41,874 nucleotides of DNA from an uncultured Ruminococcus sp. Its GTDB lineage: Bacteria > Bacillota > Clostridia > Oscillospirales > Acutalibacteraceae. A program made the position numbers and the translations under genes. The notes under the pieces are model-generated. The model saw only the letters and a list, made by a program, of their open reading frames with translations. It had not been told where the DNA came from and made no database searches. Of this stretch, positions 37,232 to 41,874 are shown piece by piece (within the stretch, counting starts at the first letter, position 1; each line of letters opens with the position of its first letter). The DNA is taken from assembly GCA_902801245.1 (NCBI GenBank), contig CADCHW010000027.1, positions 4,091 through 45,964 on the forward strand. The letters are read 5' to 3'.

Positions 37232-37299
37232 GGTCGGGTTCGTGAAGTTATTGTTTAAAAAGACTGTCTTCACGTGTATCGTGCGGACGTTGTCCGCAA
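37232..37299 (+). repeat. Family 1 repeat, long copy before fabF
   Basis: The best-preserved long copy: GGTCGGGTTCGTGAAGTTAT, TGTTTAAAAAGA, CTGTCTTCACGTGTATCGT, then GCGGAC-gtt-GTCCGC. The distal hairpin ends two bases before AAGGAGG, the fabF ribosome binding site. Confidence 0.9.
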
Positions 37300-37312
37300 A
37301 GGAGGAAAGGAA

Positions 37313-38545
37313 ATGAACAGAGTAGTTGTAACCGGTATGGGTGCACTCACCCCGATTGGCAATAATGCCAAGGAATACTGGGAAAACGCAGTTAAGGGTG
37401 TCAACGGTATTGATTTAATTACAAAGTTTGATATCTCCGATTCAAAATATAAGTTTGCAGGCGAGGTCAAAAATGTTGACCTTACCACAGCCATTGAGAA
37501 GAGCCAGCTCCGTAAAATGGATCTTTTCTCACAGTACGGAGTTTATGCGGCTAAGGAAGCCGTTGACGACAGCGGAATTATCGGTAATGTAGAACCGACT
37601 CGTTTCGGAGTTTATTTCGGTTCGGGTATCGGCGGATTCGATACTTTTACATCGGAACATTCCACTTTTCTTGAAAAGGGTGCGAGAAGAGTTTCTCCTC
37701 TCTTTATCCCCAAAATGATTTATAATATTGCAGCAGGAAATATCGCTATTGCTTTTAAGGCTCAAGGTGCAAATATGGCTGTTTCCACAGCTTGTGCCAC
37801 AGGCTCGACCGCTGTCGGCGAAGCGTACAGAGCTATTAAGCACGGCTATGCCGATGCTATTATCTGCGGAGGTTCGGAAGCGGCTATAAATCCGTTGACC
37901 GTTGCAGGCTTCGGTCAATGTAAAGCATTGTCGGCTGCCGAAACTCGTGACACCGCTTCCGTGCCGTTTGATAAAAGAAGACAGGGATTCGTTCTCGGCG
38001 AGGGTGCGGCGGCTCTTATTCTTGAAGATTACGAACATGCTAAGGCAAGAGGTGCAAAGATTTACGCCGAGGTTGTCGGCTACGGCTCAACCTGCGATGC
38101 TTATCACGTGACTTCTCCCGACCCCGAAGCACAGTGTACGGCTAATGCTGTAAGAGAGGCTATCAAGGATTTGGGTGATGTAGATGCAAGTAAAATCTAC
38201 ATAAACGCTCACGGCACAAGCACTCACTTGAACGACCTTACCGAAACAAAGACATTCAAGAATGTTTTCGGCGACGATGCGTATAAACTCCATATCAGCT
38301 CCACAAAGTCAATGACGGGTCATATGCTCGGTGCGGCAGGTGCGATTGAAGCTATCACAGCTATTCAGGCACTCAGAAACAATATTGTTCCGCCGACAAT
38401 TAATCTCTTGGAATCCGACGAAGAGTGCGACCTCAACTACACTCCGAATACAGCTGTTGAAACAGAGATTGACCTTGCACTTTCAACCAACTTAGGCTTC
38501 GGCGGTCATAACGCTTGCTTGGCATTTAAGCTTGTGGAGGACTAA
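37313..38545 (+). CDS. fabF: Beta-ketoacyl-ACP synthase II
   Basis: KAS II elongates acyl-ACP by two carbons. The 410-residue protein has the Cys161 nucleophile (AVSTACATGSTAVGEAYR) and both histidines, His300 (NAHGTSTHLND) and His337 (SMTGHMLGAAGAIEA), plus GFGGHNACLAFK at the end. The start at 37313 follows AAGGAGGAAAGGAA; the open frame from 37274 runs back into the family 1 repeat and is not used. It is three bases from fabZ, so these two are one translational unit. Confidence 0.97.
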   Translation: MNRVVVTGMGALTPIGNNAKEYWENAVKGVNGIDLITKFDISDSKYKFAGEVKNVDLTTAIEKSQLRKMDLFSQYGVYAAKEAVDDSGIIGNVEPTRFGVYFGSGIGGFDTFTSEHSTFLEKGARRVSPLFIPKMIYNIAAGNIAIAFKAQGANMAVSTACATGSTAVGEAYRAIKHGYADAIICGGSEAAINPLTVAGFGQCKALSAAETRDTASVPFDKRRQGFVLGEGAAALILEDYEHAKARGAKIYAEVVGYGSTCDAYHVTSPDPEAQCTANAVREAIKDLGDVDASKIYINAHGTSTHLNDLTETKTFKNVFGDDAYKLHISSTKSMTGHMLGAAGAIEAITAIQALRNNIVPPTINLLESDEECDLNYTPNTAVETEIDLALSTNLGFGGHNACLAFKLVED

Positions 38546-38548
38546 AAG

Positions 38549-38959
38549 ATGAACATTGAAGAGATAAAAAATATAATTCCTCACCGTGACAATATGCTTC
38601 TTATCGATGAAGCAGAGGTTAAAGACGGTGTGGCTTACGGCAAAAAGCATATAACCGGCGAGGAGTGGTTCTTGCAGGGTCACTTCCCGGGCAATCCGGT
38701 AGTTCCGGGAGTTATCCTCTGCGAGATTATGGCACAGTCAAGCTGTGTGCTTCTGGCAGATGTGTCGAACGGTTCTACACCGTATTTTACAGGACTTGAC
38801 AAGGTTAAGTTCAAGAATAAGGTTCTCCCCGGAGATACTATCGAAACAGAGTGCAAAATCACAAGAAACAAAGGTCCGTTCTACTTTGCGGAGGGCAAGG
38901 CATATGTTGACGGCAAGCTTTGCGTAAGTGCTCAGTTCTCATTTGCACTTTTAAAATAA
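38549..38959 (+). CDS. fabZ: 3-hydroxyacyl-ACP dehydratase FabZ
   Basis: Dehydrates 3-hydroxyacyl-ACP. The 136-residue hotdog-fold protein has IIPHRDNMLLIDEAEV near the start, His45 in GHFPGNPVVPGV and Glu59 in ILCEIMAQSS, the catalytic pair. The length is normal. In many Clostridia accB lies between fabF and fabZ; here only three bases separate them. A terminator-like hairpin follows before accD. Confidence 0.95.
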   Translation: MNIEEIKNIIPHRDNMLLIDEAEVKDGVAYGKKHITGEEWFLQGHFPGNPVVPGVILCEIMAQSSCVLLADVSNGSTPYFTGLDKVKFKNKVLPGDTIETECKITRNKGPFYFAEGKAYVDGKLCVSAQFSFALLK

Positions 38960-38979
38960 TATAACGGTACAGCCAAAAA

Positions 38980-39030
38980 ATCACGCACTCAAACCGCACT
39001 TCGGAAGAGTGCGTGATGTAAGATTTTTTA
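38980..39030 (+). terminator. Hairpin between fabZ and accD
   Basis: ATCACGCACTC pairs with GAGTGCGTGAT (perfect 11 bp) and GATTTTTTAAT follows after a short gap. It may attenuate, not stop, transcription into accD. Confidence 0.7.
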
Positions 39031-39049
39031 ATAAAAAGGTTTTGATGTA

Positions 39050-39916
39050 ATGGCAAACGTATTTACTAATTTTTTTAAAAACCTCACGGGTCAGCCGCAG
39101 ACAGACCTTGATTCTCTAATCAAAAGCACTGAGAATGTTACTCTTGTCTGCAAAGGCTGCAATAACGAAAGTTCTAAGCACCAGCTGCTTAAAAATAATA
39201 TGATATGTCCCCAGTGCGGTAAATATTTCCGTATGGGCGGCAAGGAAAGAATAAAATCTTTGTGCGATAAAAAATCCTGCACGGAGATGTTCGATACATT
39301 TGAAAGCGTTGACTTCCTTGAGTTCCCGAATTATGCCGAAAAGCTTGAAAAGGCTAAAAAATCCACAAACGAAAAAGATGCCGTTGTTTGCGGTACTGCA
39401 AAAATCAACGGTCAGGAGTTTGCGTTTTTCGTAATGGATTCAAGATTTATGATGGCTAGTATGGGTTCTGTTCTCGGCGAGAAAATCACATCAATTTTTG
39501 AGTACGCAACCGAAAACAGTCTGCCTGTAATCGGCTTCACGGCTTCGGGCGGTGCGAGAATGCAGGAGGGTATTGTGTCGCTTATGCAAATGGCGAAAGT
39601 CAGCGGTGCGGTTAAACGTCATTCAAACGCAGGCAATCTGTACATAACCGTTCTCACCGACCCCACAACGGGCGGCTGTACGGCAAGCTTTGCTATGCAG
39701 GGCGATATTATTCTTGCCGAACCTAAAGCGTTAATCGGTTTTGCAGGAAGAAGAGTTGTCGAGCAGACAACAAAGTCAAAGCTTCCCGATAATTTCCAGA
39801 GTGCGGAGTTCTTGCTTGAACACGGCTTTGTAGACGCAATAGTTCCCAGAGAGAAGCTCAGAGAAACATTGTCTAACTTACTGGGTATTCATTCAAAGAA
39901 AGGTGGGAACGATTGA
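39050..39916 (+). CDS. accD: Acetyl-CoA carboxylase carboxyltransferase subunit beta
   Basis: With AccA it transfers carboxyl from biotin to acetyl-CoA to give malonyl-CoA. The 288-residue protein has a four-cysteine zinc ribbon (Cys34, Cys37, Cys53, Cys56: CKGCNNE...CPQCGKYF), then the crotonase-like core with FFVMDSRFMMASMGSVLGEKI, GFTASGGARMQEG, VLTDPTTGGCTASFAMQGDI and EPKALIGFAGRRVVEQT. It ends with a four-base overlap with accA. Confidence 0.96.
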   Translation: MANVFTNFFKNLTGQPQTDLDSLIKSTENVTLVCKGCNNESSKHQLLKNNMICPQCGKYFRMGGKERIKSLCDKKSCTEMFDTFESVDFLEFPNYAEKLEKAKKSTNEKDAVVCGTAKINGQEFAFFVMDSRFMMASMGSVLGEKITSIFEYATENSLPVIGFTASGGARMQEGIVSLMQMAKVSGAVKRHSNAGNLYITVLTDPTTGGCTASFAMQGDIILAEPKALIGFAGRRVVEQTTKSKLPDNFQSAEFLLEHGFVDAIVPREKLRETLSNLLGIHSKKGGND

Positions 39917-40713
39917 TTATGACACCGTATGAAAAACTGAAAACAGCAAGAGCAAGCACACGACCCACCGGCAGTGCGTATGTGAACGAAATTTTCAAAG
40001 ATATAATAGAACTCCACGGCGACAGACGTTACGGCGATGATGCGGCTATTTACAGCGGTATCGGCTATCTTGACGACGGAATCCCCGCAACCTTTATTGC
40101 CATAGATAAAGGCACGGATTTACAGAGCAGACTTGCAAAGAATTTCGGCTGTCCTAAGCCCGAGGGCTACAGAAAGGCTCTCCGCCTTATGAAACAGGCA
40201 GAGAAGTTCCACCGCCCCGTTATTTGCTTTGTAGACACATTGGGTGCGTTCTGCGGAGCAGAAGCCGAGGAACGTGGACAGGGTCAGGCTATTGCCGAAA
40301 ATATTCTCGAAATGATGGGTCTTAATACACCCGTAATTACATTTGTTATCGGCGAAGGCGGAAGCGGCGGAGCTTTGGCACTTGCTACGGCGGATAGGGT
40401 TTATATGCTTGAAAATGCCGTGTACTCCGTAATTTCTCCGGAGGGCTGTGCAAGTATCCTTTGGAAAGACAGCGGAAAAGTTGCAGATGCGGCGGCTTGT
40501 CTGAAAATCACTGCAAGCGATATGAGAGAGTTCAAGGTTATCGAGGGCATTATCACGGAGGATTTCGATAACTTCGATAAGATGTGCAACTCTATAAGAC
40601 ATCAGATTAAAAAGGATTTGAAAATTCTTATGGATTTGTCAAAAGACGAACTTCTCGACAACAGATATAACCGTTTCAGAAGAATAGGCTTCTTTGAGGA
40701 AATCGACGAATAA
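39913..40713 (+). CDS. accA: Acetyl-CoA carboxylase carboxyltransferase subunit alpha
   Basis: Partner of AccD. The 266-residue protein has the crotonase-like core RPTGSAYVNEIFKDIIELHGDRRYGDDAAIYSGIGYLD, GCPKPEGYRKALRLMKQAEKF, FVDTLGAFCGAEAEERGQGQAIAENI and VIGEGGSGGALALATADRVYMLENAVYSVISPEGCASILW. Shorter than the 310-320 residues of E. coli AccA: it lacks the N-terminal coiled extension, as in many Firmicutes. TTG at 39913 fits the AAGGTGGG spacing; ATG at 39919 is the alternative. accB and accC are not present. Confidence 0.94.
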   Translation: MIMTPYEKLKTARASTRPTGSAYVNEIFKDIIELHGDRRYGDDAAIYSGIGYLDDGIPATFIAIDKGTDLQSRLAKNFGCPKPEGYRKALRLMKQAEKFHRPVICFVDTLGAFCGAEAEERGQGQAIAENILEMMGLNTPVITFVIGEGGSGGALALATADRVYMLENAVYSVISPEGCASILWKDSGKVADAAACLKITASDMREFKVIEGIITEDFDNFDKMCNSIRHQIKKDLKILMDLSKDELLDNRYNRFRRIGFFEEIDE

Positions 40714-40714
40714 G

Positions 40715-40761
40715 AAAATCCCCTTGCTTTGCGTTACGTTGCTTAGTGAGGGGAATTTTTG
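40715..40761 (+). terminator. Terminator of the fatty acid cluster
   Basis: AAAATCCCCTT and AGGGGAATTTTT pair across a 20-base loop, directly after the accA stop. Confidence 0.75.
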
Positions 40762-40784
40762 CGTATTAAAAGGAAAAACAAATT

Positions 40785-41168
40785 ATGAAGAAAAGAATAT
40801 TATATTTAATTGCATTTATAATTTTAGTCGGGATTGAAGTTTTGATAGGCAAATTTGCTCACGGATTTGTGCGTGGGTATGTCGGAGATATGCTTGTCGT
40901 GATGGTAATTTATACATATATAAGAATTATTATACCCGAAAAATTTCCGTGGTTAAGTGCTGCGGTATTCCTGTTTGCGGTGTTTGTTGAGATAATGCAG
41001 GGGATAAATATTGTTGATAAGCTTAATATTACAAATGAAAATGTCCGTATTGCTATTGGTACAAAATTTGACTTATCGGATATTTTATGCTATGCGGTCG
41101 GCTTTATGGTTACCGAAGTTTATGAAATTTTGATTAGAAAATTCGCAAAAAGGAGAGAGGGAAAGTAA
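40785..41168 (+). CDS. DUF2809 membrane protein
   Basis: A 127-residue integral membrane protein, probably DUF2809: hydrophobic segments at about 5-22, 33-50 (YVGDMLVVMVIYTYIRIII), 57-73 and 97-118 (DLSDILCYAVGFMVTEVYEILI). The GxVRGYVGDMLVV and KFDLSDILCYAxG blocks are the family hallmarks. Function unknown. AAAAGGAAAA lies before the ATG. Its stop overlaps the next start (TAATG), so the two genes are coupled. Confidence 0.85.
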   Translation: MKKRILYLIAFIILVGIEVLIGKFAHGFVRGYVGDMLVVMVIYTYIRIIIPEKFPWLSAAVFLFAVFVEIMQGINIVDKLNITNENVRIAIGTKFDLSDILCYAVGFMVTEVYEILIRKFAKRREGK

Positions 41169-41644
41169 TGTGTTCATCTGTGTGCAGGGATATTTCAAAA
41201 GTATTTGAAACAGCTGTCAAACAATCAAAAAATTATCATTCAAATGATATTGCCGATAAGCTTGAAACTATAAACAAAATGTGGTGCAGATTAGAGGACG
41301 ACAGCCGCCGTAATTGGTATCTCATAAGCGAAACCGACGGAAAAACCGTGACCGATTATTATGGTTATCTTTGCAGTATGTTTCCTGTTGCATTGCTTAT
41401 GAACGGCTGCCCCGAAAGTATAGCAAAGCTTCTGGAAGATAACAATGTTTTTATAGAAAAATACTGCGAACACTATTACTGTGAGGAAAGTGTTTTAAAG
41501 GAGTATGTAGATGATGTTGCTTTTATAGATGACAGTTTTCTTTATAATAATGATATTCCGTTTGATTTTGAGCTTTACGGTAAAATTGAAAAGGGGATAA
41601 AATATATTAATCCGTATAATTTTGAGTTTGAGGAGATAAAATAA
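41168..41644 (+). CDS. Hypothetical protein
   Basis: A 158-residue soluble, acidic protein that I do not recognise. It is rich in Asp, Glu, Tyr and Cys, with no signal or membrane segment. Predicted mostly helical; the C-terminal half (LLEDNNVFIEKYCEHYYCEESVLKEYVDDVAFIDDSFLYNNDIPFDFELYGKIEKG) looks like a compact helical repeat. The start overlaps the DUF2809 stop by one base, with AGAGAGG as ribosome binding site. Its job cannot be inferred beyond the coupling. Confidence 0.75.
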   Translation: MCSSVCRDISKVFETAVKQSKNYHSNDIADKLETINKMWCRLEDDSRRNWYLISETDGKTVTDYYGYLCSMFPVALLMNGCPESIAKLLEDNNVFIEKYCEHYYCEESVLKEYVDDVAFIDDSFLYNNDIPFDFELYGKIEKGIKYINPYNFEFEEIK

Positions 41645-41776
41645 AGTTATAAAACAAAATGATTTTCCAGTCAATAAGAAAATGATAAAATTCTACAAAT
41701 TTTTTTGGTTTGAAAAAACAGAAATACATCATATTGTACGAATCGAAAAAATTAAAGAAAATTTTCAGAAAACCCG

Positions 41777-41805
41777 TTGACAAACCTCGAAGAATTTGAT
41801 ATTAT
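41777..41805 (+). promoter_or_regulatory. Strong promoter firing out of the window
   Basis: TTGACA (41777-41782), 17 bases, TATTAT (41800-41805). The transcript starts near 41812 with a small hairpin (CTCTT-ca-AGAGG) and continues past the window edge; the leader to 41874 has no start codon with a ribosome binding site and may be a longer regulatory or structural RNA. Confidence 0.7.
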
Positions 41806-41874
41806 AGATAAGCACTCTTCAAGAGGGGCAAGAAAACCAAAGACCCGACAGACGGTGAATCAAGCGGTTTTCAA

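Noticed and set aside
36928..37245. 105-codon plus-strand frame between fabG and fabF
   Set aside because: It is translated from the hairpin array and overlaps the fabG end; composition is repetitive and no start signal is present.

Overview
The window looks like chromosome from a low-to-moderate GC, Gram-positive, probably spore-forming gut Clostridium-type bacterium (Clostridia, Ruminococcaceae/Oscillospiraceae-like). The signs are AGGAGG-type ribosome binding sites, a SigH-like sigma factor, a FabK-type fatty acid cluster, the order murI-DUF1934-argS, and TTGACA/TATAAT promoters. The assignment rests on gene content, not on an rRNA marker. Most of it is housekeeping biosynthesis, with short accessory blocks and an unusually heavy load of intergenic repeats.

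Layout. 1-1100: a lone ABC ATPase. 1179-2681: a phosphohexomutase followed by a chain of perfect hairpins. 3168-6677: proline genes proB and proA, separated by two non-proline genes. 6774-8217: three unrecognised genes on the minus strand. 8218-9845: largely non-coding, with one small conserved-looking gene. 9846-10638: a HigBA-type type II toxin-antitoxin pair beside a CAU-anticodon tRNA. 11102-13908: a zinc ribbon protein, a SigH-like sigma factor and the ComM/YifB ATPase. 14198-18245: aspartate-family synthesis hom-thrB-lysC, in which lysC has a strong internal start for a separate regulatory subunit. 18471-20548: a zinc ribbon protein and a membrane-anchored C39-like peptidase. 21206-24217: murI-DUF1934-argS. 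24450-27209: an orphan YefM-like antitoxin, a DUF4869 + P-loop ATPase pair and an ICMT-like methyltransferase. 27388-30129: a six-gene minus-strand operon led by an ECF sigma and its anti-sigma and including a TARG1-like macrodomain. 30376-31248: a metallo-beta-lactamase-fold lipoprotein. 31365-32210: a probable type I toxin-antitoxin locus with a second, decayed antitoxin copy. 32503-40713: type II fatty acid synthesis, fabH-acpP-fabK-fabD-fabG-fabF-fabZ-accD-accA. 40785-41644: two small genes, then a promoter that fires out of the window.

The most distinctive feature is a dispersed intergenic repeat ('family 1', about 20 copies). Its core runs GGTCGGGTTCGTGAAGTTA, about 15 variable bases, then CTATCTTCACGTGT. 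Long copies add a 3' hairpin, GCGGAC-gtt-GTCCGC, whose stem shows a compensating change (GCGGGC/GCCCGC). Sense copies often sit just before start codons and reverse copies just after stop codons; two genes end inside a copy. A second element ('family 2', about 220-310 bp, with terminal inverted repeats) has a clear insertion at 31501-31719, flanked by CTAC on both sides and splitting a terminator next to the type I toxin locus.

Pathway logic: proB/proA make proline; lysC, hom and thrB take aspartate to phosphohomoserine; murI supplies D-glutamate for the wall. The fatty acid cluster has the acetyl-CoA carboxylase transferase subunits but not accB or accC. The fabH frame is disturbed by an apparent one-base expansion of an A-run directly after its expected start.
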